From Pelagovum sp. HNIBRBA483 (GTDB lineage: Bacteria > Pseudomonadota > Alphaproteobacteria > Rhodobacterales > Rhodobacteraceae): a stretch of 64,000 bases of DNA. The stretch spans positions 1,798,001-1,862,000 of the forward strand of contig NZ_CP162412.1 in assembly GCF_040931995.1 (NCBI RefSeq). The letters run 5' to 3'. Shown here in pieces: positions 37,636 through 46,677 of this stretch. A program made the translations under genes and the position numbers. Numbering within the stretch: position 1 is the stretch's first letter; each line of letters opens with the position of its first letter. A model generated the notes under the pieces. The model saw only the letters and a program-made list of their open reading frames with translations. It searched no databases and had not been told where the DNA came from.

Positions 37636-38487
37636 ATGAAAATTCGTATATTGAGGCGTCTCGCACAGGGTTTCATCTTCACCGCCTGCACCATCTTTGC
37701 TTCATCAACGATCGCGGATGAGGATCGCGTTTACTCTCTCGGCGTCGTTCCCCAGTTTGAACCGCTGAAACTGGCGAGCATATGGACGCCGATATCAGAT
37801 GCAATTTTTGAACAATCCGGCGTTCGATTGGAGCTTTCGGGATCATCAACGATCCCTGAGTTTGAAGAAAGGTTCCTCGCTGGTGACTTCGACTTCGCTT
37901 ATATGAACCCGTACCACTCGATCATGGCGCGCGACGCTCAAGGGTACGTGCCCATTCTGCGCGATGGATCACGAAGTCTCTTCGGTATTCTCGTTGTGCG
38001 CAATGATGACTCGGCACTTACGGTGTCTGATTTGGAAGGCTCACGGATCGCCTTTCCGGCGCCCAATGCCCTGGGTGCATCGCTGATGATGCGCGCCAAT
38101 CTTGATCGCATTCATAAGCTCGATTTCGAGCCAGTCTATGCCGAGACTCATACCTCCGCCTACCTCAACGTTCTTCTTGGAGAAGCACGGGCAGCGGGCG
38201 GTGTCATGTCGACCTTCCGTAATGCCGAGCCTGCGATTCAGGATAATCTCCATGTTATCTACGAGACAGCACGCGTGGCCCCGCATCCGCTAACGGCGCA
38301 CCCGCGGGTCGCGCACGAGATCGTCGATTTGGTACGCGAAGCAATGTTGGCAATAGCGCAAAATGATGAGGGCAAGGCCCTGTTATCGCAAATTCCCATG
38401 CATGAACCGGTTTCATCGAACGAGGCTGAATATCAAGCCCTTCGTGAAATGGAACTTGAGCAGTATTTGGTTCTATCGGCGCAATAG
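37636..38487 (+). CDS. PhnD-like periplasmic binding protein (sensor partner)
   Basis: 283 residues with a signal peptide (about 1-27, STIADE). PhnD/TauA-type two-lobed solute-binding fold for phosphate, phosphite or phosphonate-like ligands: YSLGVVPQFEPLKLASIWTPI, DFDFAYMNPYHSIMARD, IAFPAPNALGASLMMRANL and the AGGVMSTFRNA segment. No permease or ATPase genes accompany it; 3 bases after its stop a hybrid histidine kinase begins. So its likely job is to present ligand state to the kinase rather than to import (inference). Ligand unknown. Confidence 0.85.
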   Translation: MKIRILRRLAQGFIFTACTIFASSTIADEDRVYSLGVVPQFEPLKLASIWTPISDAIFEQSGVRLELSGSSTIPEFEERFLAGDFDFAYMNPYHSIMARDAQGYVPILRDGSRSLFGILVVRNDDSALTVSDLEGSRIAFPAPNALGASLMMRANLDRIHKLDFEPVYAETHTSAYLNVLLGEARAAGGVMSTFRNAEPAIQDNLHVIYETARVAPHPLTAHPRVAHEIVDLVREAMLAIAQNDEGKALLSQIPMHEPVSSNEAEYQALREMELEQYLVLSAQ

Positions 38488-38490
38488 TGA

Positions 38491-40401
38491 ATGACCGAGC
38501 CCAAGCATAACCCTGCCGGCGGCCAGCAAATGGCGTCAGCTCCGCGCTGGTCGATCCGGTGGCGGATCACTTTGGGCGTCGTGATCTTTGCGGCGATCGG
38601 CTTCGGAATGCTCTACTCTATTGGCTATCCGAGGGTGACCGGTGTTCTCATCGATACCCGCGGGCGCGAGGTTCAGCGCCAGCTCGAAATCGTCGGCAAT
38701 GCGGTCCTGCCATTTATCCTGCAAAGCCAACTTGGGGCGACGCATGAAACGCTTGATCAAGTGCTTAGCCAGAACAGTGACTGGAAATCGATAGAACTAA
38801 AAAGACCTGACGGCCGGAGACTCTATCCGATCACGCCACCGCCTGTCGGCTTTGAAGGTGAAATCATATCAGCAGCGCATGCCATTTCGTTTGAAGGCGA
38901 AACCGTCGCGATTTTGACTGCAGATATTGATCTCGGCGAGACTCTCGCAACGCTTCGAGGTCAGGTAAACAGCATCCTGTGGACGGTTATTGCCTCTGTT
39001 ACAATCGCTTGCGGATTATTGGCCTACACCTTGGATGTCTTCGTTGGGCGCCGACTTACGAAACTCTCCATTGCCTCGCGGCGCTTGGCGAATGGTGACT
39101 TTGACGCTGAACTCCCCAAGGATTTGGGCGATGAAATCGGCGCACTGTCATCAAGCTTTGGCTATATGCGCAGCGTGGTGCGGGACAAGGAAGTTTCTCT
39201 CAGAAGGGCTCGGAACACTGCTGAGCGCGCCGCCCAAATCAAAAGCCAGTTTCTGGCAACGATGAGCCACGAGATTCGCACACCGATTAACGGCATCATT
39301 CCGGTAGCCGACCTCCTCCTGGAAAAGGAACAGTTAACAGCCGGTCAAAGACAAAAGCTGGAGACGATACGATCCTCTGGCAGCGCTCTCCTTGCCGTTA
39401 TTGATGATATCTTGGACGTTTCAAAACTTGAGTCAGGCCGCCTCGAACTGCGACAGGAACAGTTCGACCTCCGCGCATTAGTCGATAGCGTGCTCGACAT
39501 GCTTCGGGTGAAAGCGAATTTGGGGGGCATCGAGTTGCGTGGGCGCGTTTCGTCAAATGTGCCATCCGCCCTGATCGGTGACGAGAACCGTATCCGGCAA
39601 ATTCTCATCAATCTTGTCGGGAACGCGATAAAGTTCACCAGCGATGGATATGTTTCGGTTGAAATCCGTGTGCGGCCGGATGTGAAGCGCGGATTGGGTA
39701 TTGTCCCTCTTTCGTTCAAAGTCACCGACACAGGCGTTGGTATCGACAAAAAGCACCACGCCGAGGTTTTCGAACGGTTCTCTCAAGTGGAAAACAGCCT
39801 CTCGCGCCGTCATTCCGGAACGGGGCTTGGCCTTTCAATTACAAAGGCCTTGATTGACGCAATGGAAGGCGAAATTGGGATCGACAGCGCGCTGGGTGAA
39901 GGCAGCACTTTTTGGTTCAACATCGATCTCCCCAAAGCAAAGGTGTCAAATTTCCCGAAGCTGAAAATCAAGACGGCAAATGAAATGAGGGCGCAGGTGA
40001 CGCCGCTGAAGATCCTGATCGCCGAGGACAATCACATCAATCAGGAAGTGTTGCGGTCAATGCTCGAAAACACACCACATTCCGTAAGCATTGTTGATGA
40101 TGGCAAGAAAGCCGTCGAAGCCGTTGAAAATAATGATTTCGACATCCTGCTCGCGGATTTGCAAATGCCAGTGATGGGCGGTCTTGAAGCAGCCCGACTT
40201 GTCCGCGAACTTCCAGAACCCAAAAGAAATCTCAGGATAGTCGGCGTCTCGGCATCAGCGTTCGAGCAGGACAGACGCGATTGCTTCGACGCCGGAATGG
40301 ATGATTTCCTCGCCAAACCGATTTCTCGGAAAGCACTATTTGAGATGCTGGAACGCCAATCCAGCCAGCCTCGGCTATCTGAAGGTGAAGAGGTTCGCTG
40401 A
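38491..40401 (+). CDS. Hybrid sensor histidine kinase paired with PhnD-like protein
   Basis: 636 residues. Two membrane helices (about 25-45 and 162-184) flank a periplasmic sensor of about 115 residues, then HAMP (about 185-240), HisKA with phospho-acceptor His260 (ATMSHEIRTPINGI), HATPase_c (about 360-480; N box NLVGNAIKFT, G boxes DTGVGI and GTGLGL) and a C-terminal receiver with Asp556 (LLADLQMPVMGG). No histidine phosphotransfer domain or response regulator is encoded next to it. Built like LuxPQ or TorTS systems, where a binding protein feeds a hybrid kinase. Confidence 0.9.
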   Translation: MTEPKHNPAGGQQMASAPRWSIRWRITLGVVIFAAIGFGMLYSIGYPRVTGVLIDTRGREVQRQLEIVGNAVLPFILQSQLGATHETLDQVLSQNSDWKSIELKRPDGRRLYPITPPPVGFEGEIISAAHAISFEGETVAILTADIDLGETLATLRGQVNSILWTVIASVTIACGLLAYTLDVFVGRRLTKLSIASRRLANGDFDAELPKDLGDEIGALSSSFGYMRSVVRDKEVSLRRARNTAERAAQIKSQFLATMSHEIRTPINGIIPVADLLLEKEQLTAGQRQKLETIRSSGSALLAVIDDILDVSKLESGRLELRQEQFDLRALVDSVLDMLRVKANLGGIELRGRVSSNVPSALIGDENRIRQILINLVGNAIKFTSDGYVSVEIRVRPDVKRGLGIVPLSFKVTDTGVGIDKKHHAEVFERFSQVENSLSRRHSGTGLGLSITKALIDAMEGEIGIDSALGEGSTFWFNIDLPKAKVSNFPKLKIKTANEMRAQVTPLKILIAEDNHINQEVLRSMLENTPHSVSIVDDGKKAVEAVENNDFDILLADLQMPVMGGLEAARLVRELPEPKRNLRIVGVSASAFEQDRRDCFDAGMDDFLAKPISRKALFEMLERQSSQPRLSEGEEVR

Positions 40402-40478
40402 GTCGTTTTAACAATTATTTCGCATGGGGGCTGAAAAGCTTCAGCTGATCCCTATCTCTCCACTAACAGGAGGAAAAC

Positions 40479-40982
40479 ATGTCACAAGATCGCGCAGTGC
40501 TAGCAGGTGGATGTTTTTGGGGAATGCAGGATTTGATCCGGCGCATTCCTGGTGTTTTGAACACGCGCGTTGGGTACAGCGGCGGCGACGTGCCCAACGC
40601 GACATACCGCAACCATGGAACCCATGCGGAAGCGATAGAGATCGTGTTCGACGATACGATTGTCACCTATCGCAAATTGCTCGAATTCTTCTTCCAAATC
40701 CACGACCCGTCCACGCCAAATCGGCAAGGAAACGATCTGGGGCCTTCCTATCGCTCAGCTATTTTTTATTGCTCCGAGGCACAACGGGACATCGCCATCA
40801 AGACCATCGACGATGTTAATGCATCCGGTCTTTGGCCGGGGCCGGTTGTAACGGAATTAGCACCTGTTGGCGATTTTTGGGAGGCCGAGGTAGAGCACCA
40901 AGATTATCTTGTGAAACATCCAAACGGTTACACATGCCATTTCCCAAGGCCCGACTGGGTGCTTCCGTCCGGTGCCGATTAA
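40479..40982 (+). CDS. msrA: Peptide methionine sulfoxide reductase A
   Basis: 167 residues, cytoplasmic (no signal peptide). Reduces methionine-S-sulfoxide. Catalytic Cys12 in AGGCFWGMQ, plus the [20 protein letters not shown] and FHIHDPS-like [14 protein letters not shown] blocks. Cysteines at FYCSEAQ and YTCHFPR could serve as resolving residues. It ends overlapping the convergent rlmE by 4 bases; AGGAGG before ATG 40479. Confidence 0.96.
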   Translation: MSQDRAVLAGGCFWGMQDLIRRIPGVLNTRVGYSGGDVPNATYRNHGTHAEAIEIVFDDTIVTYRKLLEFFFQIHDPSTPNRQGNDLGPSYRSAIFYCSEAQRDIAIKTIDDVNASGLWPGPVVTELAPVGDFWEAEVEHQDYLVKHPNGYTCHFPRPDWVLPSGAD

Positions 40983-41692
40983 CCCCGAAAACCTGTCGCA
41001 ACGACAAATTTCTCCGAACTATCCGAACGCGAAGACGGTGGCTTTACGTTGGCGACTTTCTCAAACCGTTGTTTGAGCAGCTTTTGCAGATCACCTTCAG
41101 CACCACCTGCCAACACCTTTGCGACGAAAGTTCCTCCCGGAGACAGAACGTCGAAAGCAAAATAGGCGGCGGTCTCGCAAAGCGCGATAATCCTCAGGTG
41201 GTCGGTCTGTTTATGGCCGCTTGAGGCCGCCGCCATATCCGACATCACGACATCCGCTTCACCGCCAAGCCATTCCTTCACCTGCGCATCGGCATCGTCA
41301 GCCATAAAATCCAACTGATGTATTTCTGCGCCGGCGATCGGCTCGACTTCCTGAAGGTCAACGCCCAAGACCCGACCAATCGCTTTTCCCGATTTCTCTC
41401 CGAGCGCATTCGCACGCGCAACAGCAACCTGACACCAGCCCCCGGGCGCACAGCCGAGATCAACAATCCGCGCACCCGGAACCAAAAACCAGAACTTGTC
41501 ATCCAACTCAAGGATCTTGAAAGCCGCGCGACCGCGATAGCCCTCGGCCTTCGCGCGTTTGACATACGGGTCATTGAGTTGCCGCTGAAGCCAGCGTGTG
41601 GAGGAGTTCTTTCGCCCGCGCGCGGTCTTAACTTTGACCTTAAGGTCGCGCTGTCCGCGTCCACTGGTGTTTTTTCCTGGTGTATTTGCCAT
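40979..41692 (-). CDS. rlmE: 23S rRNA (uridine-2'-O-)-methyltransferase RlmE (FtsJ)
   Basis: 237 residues from ATG 41692; a TTG two codons earlier is possible. Methylates U2552 of 23S rRNA. Basic N-terminus, catalytic Lys in [17 protein letters not shown] motif [14 protein letters not shown], catalytic Asp in [20 protein letters not shown] and second Lys in [14 protein letters not shown]. Lies 69 bases after ppx in the same direction, so ppx-rlmE may be one transcript. Confidence 0.95.
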   Translation of the reverse strand: MANTPGKNTSGRGQRDLKVKVKTARGRKNSSTRWLQRQLNDPYVKRAKAEGYRGRAAFKILELDDKFWFLVPGARIVDLGCAPGGWCQVAVARANALGEKSGKAIGRVLGVDLQEVEPIAGAEIHQLDFMADDADAQVKEWLGGEADVVMSDMAAASSGHKQTDHLRIIALCETAAYFAFDVLSPGGTFVAKVLAGGAEGDLQKLLKQRFEKVANVKPPSSRSDSSEKFVVATGFRG

Positions 41693-41761
41693 TGCCAATT
41701 TCCGGTTGTCCCACCCCGCATAGTGGGCTGAGCGCCAACACTCAAGTATCGCATCGCAGGA

Positions 41762-42874
41762 TCAGTAAGGCGTGTCTTCCAGAACACCATCCTCGCTCAT
41801 TTGCGCGTAGAGCAGCCCTTCCCGCAAACCACGATCCGCAACTGAAAGCCTGTCAGTCGGCCAAATACGCATCAGGGCCTGCAATATCGCGGCACCTGAC
41901 ATGATCAGCGAGTGACGGTCGCGCCCGATCCGCGGGTCTGCGCGGCGCCCTGCTGGGCCGAGCTGAAGGTAGGACTGGATAACCGCATCAATCTGATCAC
42001 TCGTCATGCGCAATCCATCAACTTTATTGCGGTCATAGCGCTTAAGGCCAAGATGGCTGGCAGCGACCGTGGTAACAGTGCCGCTTGTTCCGATGATTTG
42101 GAAACCGTCCCGCACCTGTTCGGCTGAGTAAGGGCTGAATTTCACGAGATTTTCTTCGAAGAACCAACTCATCAGCGCAAACCGCGCCGCATCATCCTGT
42201 ACGTCTTCGAATTGATCGCGCAATGTGGCGACACCGAGCGGCACGGAAATCCAGTCGACCACCTTCGCGGCAGCGAATGGGCCAGGATCCTGAACAAAAC
42301 CCCTGTGAAGGCGCATAATTGCCCCAGGGCGCTCTCTCGCAGGAACGTTATTCAGGTCGATCCAGACAAGCTCGGTGGACCCACCGCCAATATCCACAAC
42401 GAGAAGCTGCGATGTCTTGGTCGAAACAAGTGGCGCACATGAAATCACCGCCATCTGCGCTTCCTGCTCGGGCGATATAAGTTCAAGCGACAAACCGGTT
42501 TCACGGCGCACTTGGTTCAGGAAATAGGCGCCGTTCTTGGCCCGTCGGCACGCCTCCGTCGCAACAAGGCGCATCCGCTTCACGCGATGCCGCGCGAGCT
42601 TTTGGCGGCAAACCCGCAGCGCACTAATCGTTCGCCCCATCGACGCACGCGACAGTTTGCCGGAGGTTTCAAGACCATGCCCCAACTGTACGGACTTTGA
42701 AAAGCTGTCAACAACATGGAATTGACTGCCCTTGGGCTGGGCAATCAGCATGCGACAACTATTTGTCCCCAGATCCAGTGCCGCATAAAGCGTGTCAGGA
42801 TCCGCGGTGTGAGGCGCTGGGCGCTCGACCGGTTTCGGGAACGCGCCACCGCCTCGGCGACGCTTGGGCGCCAT
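41762..42874 (-). CDS. Exopolyphosphatase / guanosine pentaphosphatase family (Ppx/GppA)
   Basis: 370 residues, the short two-domain form (RNase H-like ASKHA domains only, no HD-like C-terminal domain). Phosphate-1 loop AALDLGTNSCRMLIA, catalytic-Glu region EACRRAKNGAYFLNQVRRETGLSLELISPEQEA, and phosphate-2 DIGGGSTELVW. Either polyphosphate or pppGpp could be the substrate. GGAGGG precedes the ATG by 10 bases. In many Rhodobacterales it is encoded next to rlmE, as here. Confidence 0.92.
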   Translation of the reverse strand: MAPKRRRGGGAFPKPVERPAPHTADPDTLYAALDLGTNSCRMLIAQPKGSQFHVVDSFSKSVQLGHGLETSGKLSRASMGRTISALRVCRQKLARHRVKRMRLVATEACRRAKNGAYFLNQVRRETGLSLELISPEQEAQMAVISCAPLVSTKTSQLLVVDIGGGSTELVWIDLNNVPARERPGAIMRLHRGFVQDPGPFAAAKVVDWISVPLGVATLRDQFEDVQDDAARFALMSWFFEENLVKFSPYSAEQVRDGFQIIGTSGTVTTVAASHLGLKRYDRNKVDGLRMTSDQIDAVIQSYLQLGPAGRRADPRIGRDRHSLIMSGAAILQALMRIWPTDRLSVADRGLREGLLYAQMSEDGVLEDTPY

Positions 42875-43135
42875 GACTCACGCCCTCCATTTCGAGTTAA
42901 GTCTAGGTTAGGCTTCTGCTGGCTCCCACGCAAGGCTCTGTTCTTGCACTGCCGCCAAAAGTTGAGCATGCCTCAGAATGGATATGAAATATTCGGATGC
43001 AACGCGCGTAGCCAGCGTTTCGCTCTCCTGATATGTGAGCACGGTCGTTACACGCGCCCACCATGTCGAAAACCGACCCCGTGTCGGATTCGGAGCGGTT
43101 TAGAAGGCTGAGAGATAACCAACGAGGAATCAGCA

Positions 43136-43432
43136 ATGCCCGACGTGACCATCGTTTACTGGCGCGACATTCCGGCCCAGGTGATTGTGGGTAAAGGTCG
43201 CCGCGGGGCCAAGGTCCAATTGCCAGAGCGTTTCGAGCAGGCGATTGATCGTGCCGCCATGAAAGTTGGCGCTGATGGCACGGATGACTATCTCGCTGAA
43301 TGGCGGAAAGCCGCCCCATTTACTATCGAAGGTGACCCTCATGAAATCGCCGCCAACGAAGCGGCGAAGATTGATGCCGAATATGATCAAGAGCGCATCA
43401 AAGCCCTCATCGCGAATGAAGGTTGGAATTGA
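43136..43432 (+). CDS. Virulence-factor family protein (PF13769-like) of the one-carbon cluster
   Basis: 98 residues, cytoplasmic: MPDVTIVYWRDIPAQVIVGKGRRGAK at the start and a conserved YLAEWRKAAPF segment. In alphaproteobacteria this small protein, labelled virulence factor, recurs next to methylenetetrahydrofolate reductase and corrinoid methyltransferase genes, so its role is probably in one-carbon metabolism, not virulence. Same strand as the MetF-like gene, which starts 47 bases after it. Confidence 0.82.
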   Translation: MPDVTIVYWRDIPAQVIVGKGRRGAKVQLPERFEQAIDRAAMKVGADGTDDYLAEWRKAAPFTIEGDPHEIAANEAAKIDAEYDQERIKALIANEGWN

Positions 43433-43479
43433 GCTCATCAGACGAAACCCCGCTCCCTGCCCGCCTAAAGGAGGCCGTC

Positions 43480-44415
43480 GTGTCCTTGCTGTCATTTAGA
43501 AAAAAGAAAGAAGCCCAAACCACCGCGCCCACCTTGAACGCGGATGTTGAGGCGTTCCTCAAAGGCTACTCGATTGAAGTTATGCCGCGGACGGCCGAAA
43601 AGGTTGAGAACTTCCGCGATCTCTTGCCTACCGGTACGCGCGTTTACATCGCGCATATCGAGGGCACGCCGATCGAAGACATGGTCGCCACCGCAAAACG
43701 CCTCGCCAACGAAGGCTATCCTGTGATGCCGCATTTCCCAGCGCGGATCATCAAGGATCAAGCGACCCTTGCGGACTGGATCGCCCGTTATCAAGGCGAA
43801 GCTGGCGTTGAGCAAGCTTTGTTGCTTGCCGGCGGTGTGTCTAACCCGCATGGCGATTATCATTGCTCGATGCAACTTTTGGAGACGGGCGAGTTCGACA
43901 AAGCAGGATTCAAGCGCCTTCACGTCGCCGGTCACCCTGAAGGCAATAAAGACATCGATCCAGACGGCTCTGACAAGAACGTCATTGATGCGCTACGCTG
44001 GAAGCAAAGGTTCTCCGAAACCACTGACGCAGAGATGGCACTCGCCACGCAATTCTGCTTCGACGCAGGGCCGGTCATTGCTTGGGCGGATCGCTTGAAA
44101 TCCGAAGGCATCGACCTCCCGATCCATATCGGCGTCGCAGGCCCGGCCAAGCTTCAGACCCTCATCAAATTCGCCATCGCCTGCGGTGTCGGTCCGTCAC
44201 TCAAGGTTTTGCAGAAGCGCGCTATGGACGTCTCCAAACTGCTCCTGCCTTACGAGCCGGACGAGTTCATCGGTCAACTTGCGGCGCATGCGGCGAAAAC
44301 GCCAGACTTCAACATCCAGAAGGTCCATTTCTTCCCGCTGGGTGGAATTAAAACGAACGCAAACTGGGCCATCGAAAACGGCGGTTCCTCCACGGTTCCG
44401 GCCTCCCAAAACTAA
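43480..44415 (+). CDS. Methylenetetrahydrofolate reductase-like protein
   Basis: 311 residues from GTG 43480, chosen because AAGGAGG ends 5 bases upstream; a TTG at 43423 lacks such a site. TIM-barrel MTHFR-family protein: VYIAHIEGTPIEDMVATAKRL, GYPVMPHFPARI, LLLAGGVSNPHGDY and HVAGHPEGNKDI with the catalytic-type segments. Expected reaction: methylene-THF to methyl-THF with FAD. It is followed after 9 bases by a methyl-THF methyltransferase, the next user of the product. Confidence 0.87.
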   Translation: MSLLSFRKKKEAQTTAPTLNADVEAFLKGYSIEVMPRTAEKVENFRDLLPTGTRVYIAHIEGTPIEDMVATAKRLANEGYPVMPHFPARIIKDQATLADWIARYQGEAGVEQALLLAGGVSNPHGDYHCSMQLLETGEFDKAGFKRLHVAGHPEGNKDIDPDGSDKNVIDALRWKQRFSETTDAEMALATQFCFDAGPVIAWADRLKSEGIDLPIHIGVAGPAKLQTLIKFAIACGVGPSLKVLQKRAMDVSKLLLPYEPDEFIGQLAAHAAKTPDFNIQKVHFFPLGGIKTNANWAIENGGSSTVPASQN

Positions 44416-44424
44416 GGAAATCTC

Positions 44425-45486
44425 ATGACCCGTACGATCGTCGAGTCCAAATCGAAAACGGCCATTATTGGCTTTGACCAACCGTTCTGCGTCATTGGCG
44501 AGCGGATCAACCCGACCGGCCGAAAGAAACTGGCAGCCGAGCTCGAAGCTGGCGATTTCTCAACCGTGGAAAAGGACGCGCTGGCACAGGTCGCTGCTGG
44601 TGCAACCATCCTCGATATCAACGCCGGTGTTGTCTATAACTCCAACCCCAACCCGAACGAGACTGAGCCACCGCTCATGACGAAAATCGTCGAGCTGGTG
44701 CAGGGTCTGGTCGACATTCCGCTCTGCATTGACAGCTCGGTCCCTGCGGCTCTCGAAGCAGGGCTGAAGGCTGCAAGCGGTCGCCCGCTTCTTAACTCCG
44801 TCACCGGAGAGGAAGAGCGTCTGGAGTTCGTCCTGCCGCTCGTCAAAAAATACAACGTTCCGGTTGTTGCAATCTCTAACGACGACACTGGCATCTCAGA
44901 AGATCCCGATGTCCGCTTCGAAGTTGCCAAAAAAATCGTTCAGCGTGCTGCCGATTTCGGCATTCCAGCTCACGACATCGTCGTCGATCCGTTGGTCATG
45001 CCGATCGGCGCAATGGCAACGGCTGGTCAGCAGGTGTTCGCATTGGTGCGCCGCTTGCGCGAGGAACTGGGCGTCAATACGACTTGCGGCGCTTCCAACA
45101 TTTCCTTCGGCCTGCCGAACCGCCACGGCATCAACAATGCGTTCCTTCCGATGGCGATGGGCGCGGGCATGACCTCCGCAATCATGAACCCCGTCGCACT
45201 TCCAGCCGCCGCATCGAAGATCGCCGAAAAACGTGCGGAAGTTGAGGCCGCCGGCATCATCCTTCCCGCAGATATGGACGATGAGGCGTTCTGTCAGATG
45301 TTCGGGCTCGGCTCGACCCAGTTCCGCGCAGGCAAGGAAATGGAAGCAATCCGCGCCGCGAACCTACTGACGAACAACGACCCCCATGGCGGCGACTGGA
45401 TCCGTTTTAACAAGCCACCATCCGCACAGGGCACAGACAGCGGCCGCTCGAGCGGGCGCAGAGGCGGACGCCGTCGCTCTGCCTAA
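44425..45486 (+). CDS. Stand-alone pterin-binding methyltetrahydrofolate methyltransferase
   Basis: 353 residues, the DHPS-like pterin-binding TIM barrel of methionine synthase or corrinoid methyltransferases: FCVIGERINPTGRKKL, ILDINAGVVYNSNPNPNET, PLCIDSSVPAALEAGLKA and TCGASNISFGLPNRHGINNAF. An Arg/Gly-rich tail (about 330-353) is unusual. It would move methyl from methyl-THF to a corrinoid protein. Homocysteine and B12 domains are absent here, so it may be the folate part of a split MetH, or part of a methylamine/betaine route. Confidence 0.88.
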   Translation: MTRTIVESKSKTAIIGFDQPFCVIGERINPTGRKKLAAELEAGDFSTVEKDALAQVAAGATILDINAGVVYNSNPNPNETEPPLMTKIVELVQGLVDIPLCIDSSVPAALEAGLKAASGRPLLNSVTGEEERLEFVLPLVKKYNVPVVAISNDDTGISEDPDVRFEVAKKIVQRAADFGIPAHDIVVDPLVMPIGAMATAGQQVFALVRRLREELGVNTTCGASNISFGLPNRHGINNAFLPMAMGAGMTSAIMNPVALPAAASKIAEKRAEVEAAGIILPADMDDEAFCQMFGLGSTQFRAGKEMEAIRAANLLTNNDPHGGDWIRFNKPPSAQGTDSGRSSGRRGGRRRSA

Positions 45487-45509
45487 GCGAACAAACACAA
45501 CCAAATTTT

Positions 45510-45535
45510 CGGGCAGGCCTTGGCCTGCCCGTTTT
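45510..45535 (+). terminator. Terminator of the one-carbon operon
   Basis: Stem CGGGCAGG with CCTGCCCG (45510-45517 and 45524-45531), followed by TTTT and a T-rich tail. Confidence 0.9.
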
Positions 45536-45678
45536 GTTTCGAAGGGTCATATATTCAGAATGGTGCCTTCTGACTAGCAATCATTTTGGATTGCACTTGA
45601 ACCAGCGCCAAAAAGTAGTCTATGACGCCAGCCAAATTGTTATCGCTAACAAGCGCAAATCGCGTGCGGAGAAGTCAT

Positions 45679-46665
45679 ATGACCAACGCTTCGAAAAGCT
45701 TCAGCCTTGTCGCTGATATTGGCGGGACCAATACCCGAGTTGCCCTTGCCGAGGGCCGCAATGTGCGCCCAGAAACGATCCGCCGTTATTCAAATGCCGA
45801 CTTCCCGGGGCTCGAGACGGTTCTCCGCCGTTACATCGCTGACGAGAACGACGTCAAACCGCTTGCTGCTTGTGTTGCTGTAGCAGGACCGGTTCGCGAA
45901 GGTCGTGCCGATATGACCAACCTCGACTGGACAATAGACAAAGACACGCTCGCCCGGGCAACCGGCGCGGCGACAACCGCCATTCTGAACGATTTGCAGG
46001 CTCAGGGCCACGCGCTCGGCCACATCGCGGACAGCAACATTATGCCGGTATTGAAAGGCAACCCAGGTAATCAGCATGCGGCAAAACTGGTTATTGGTGT
46101 GGGCACTGGCTTTAACGCCGCGCCCGTTTTTGAAACGGAAAGCGGACGCGTCGTGCCGCCGTCAGAATCCGGCCATGCCAATCTGCCGATCCGCAATGCG
46201 GAAGAATTACGCCTTTGCGAATTTGTGTCCACTGCCCATGGTTTCCCGGCTGTCGAAGACGTGTTGTCCGGTCGCGGCCTTGAGCGGACCTACGCATGGC
46301 TTTGCAGCGAACGCGGCACCCCAACCGAACTCTCCGCGAAAGAGATCATGGATCGGGTTTCGGAAGGCCATGACGACATTGCAGCCGAAGCACTGCGCAT
46401 TTTCATTCGCATTCTTGGTACGGTCGCTGGCAATCTGTCATTGATCCAACTGCCGTTTGGAGGTGTCTACCTTGTCGGTGGTGTAGCCCGCGCTGTTTCG
46501 CCTTTTCTGGCAGATTTCGGTTTTGCAGATGCATTCCGCGATAAGGGTCGCTTCGCAGGGTTCATGGGGAACTTCGCCGTCTCGGTGGTCAATGATGATT
46601 ATGCCGCCCTCACCGGTTCAGCGGCGCACCTGACCGAATTGCTCGCGCATCAAAAACCCGCCTGA
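45679..46665 (+). CDS. glk: Glucokinase
   Basis: 328 residues from ATG 45679 (GGAGAAG upstream). Glk-type (not ROK) sugar kinase: phosphate loop LVADIGGTNTRVALAEG, glucose-site AILNDLQAQGHALG, GVGTGFNAAPVF and the SESGHANLPI motif. Phosphorylates glucose; in Rhodobacterales this feeds mostly the Entner-Doudoroff route. Its stop is 12 bases from the convergent cckA end. Confidence 0.94.
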   Translation: MTNASKSFSLVADIGGTNTRVALAEGRNVRPETIRRYSNADFPGLETVLRRYIADENDVKPLAACVAVAGPVREGRADMTNLDWTIDKDTLARATGAATTAILNDLQAQGHALGHIADSNIMPVLKGNPGNQHAAKLVIGVGTGFNAAPVFETESGRVVPPSESGHANLPIRNAEELRLCEFVSTAHGFPAVEDVLSGRGLERTYAWLCSERGTPTELSAKEIMDRVSEGHDDIAAEALRIFIRILGTVAGNLSLIQLPFGGVYLVGGVARAVSPFLADFGFADAFRDKGRFAGFMGNFAVSVVNDDYAALTGSAAHLTELLAHQKPA

Positions 46666-46677
46666 AACCGGGATTTT

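Noticed and set aside
42903-43319. 138-codon minus-strand frame over the ppx upstream region and the PF13769-like gene
   Set aside because: Arg/Ser-rich shadow of the real plus-strand gene without family resemblance.
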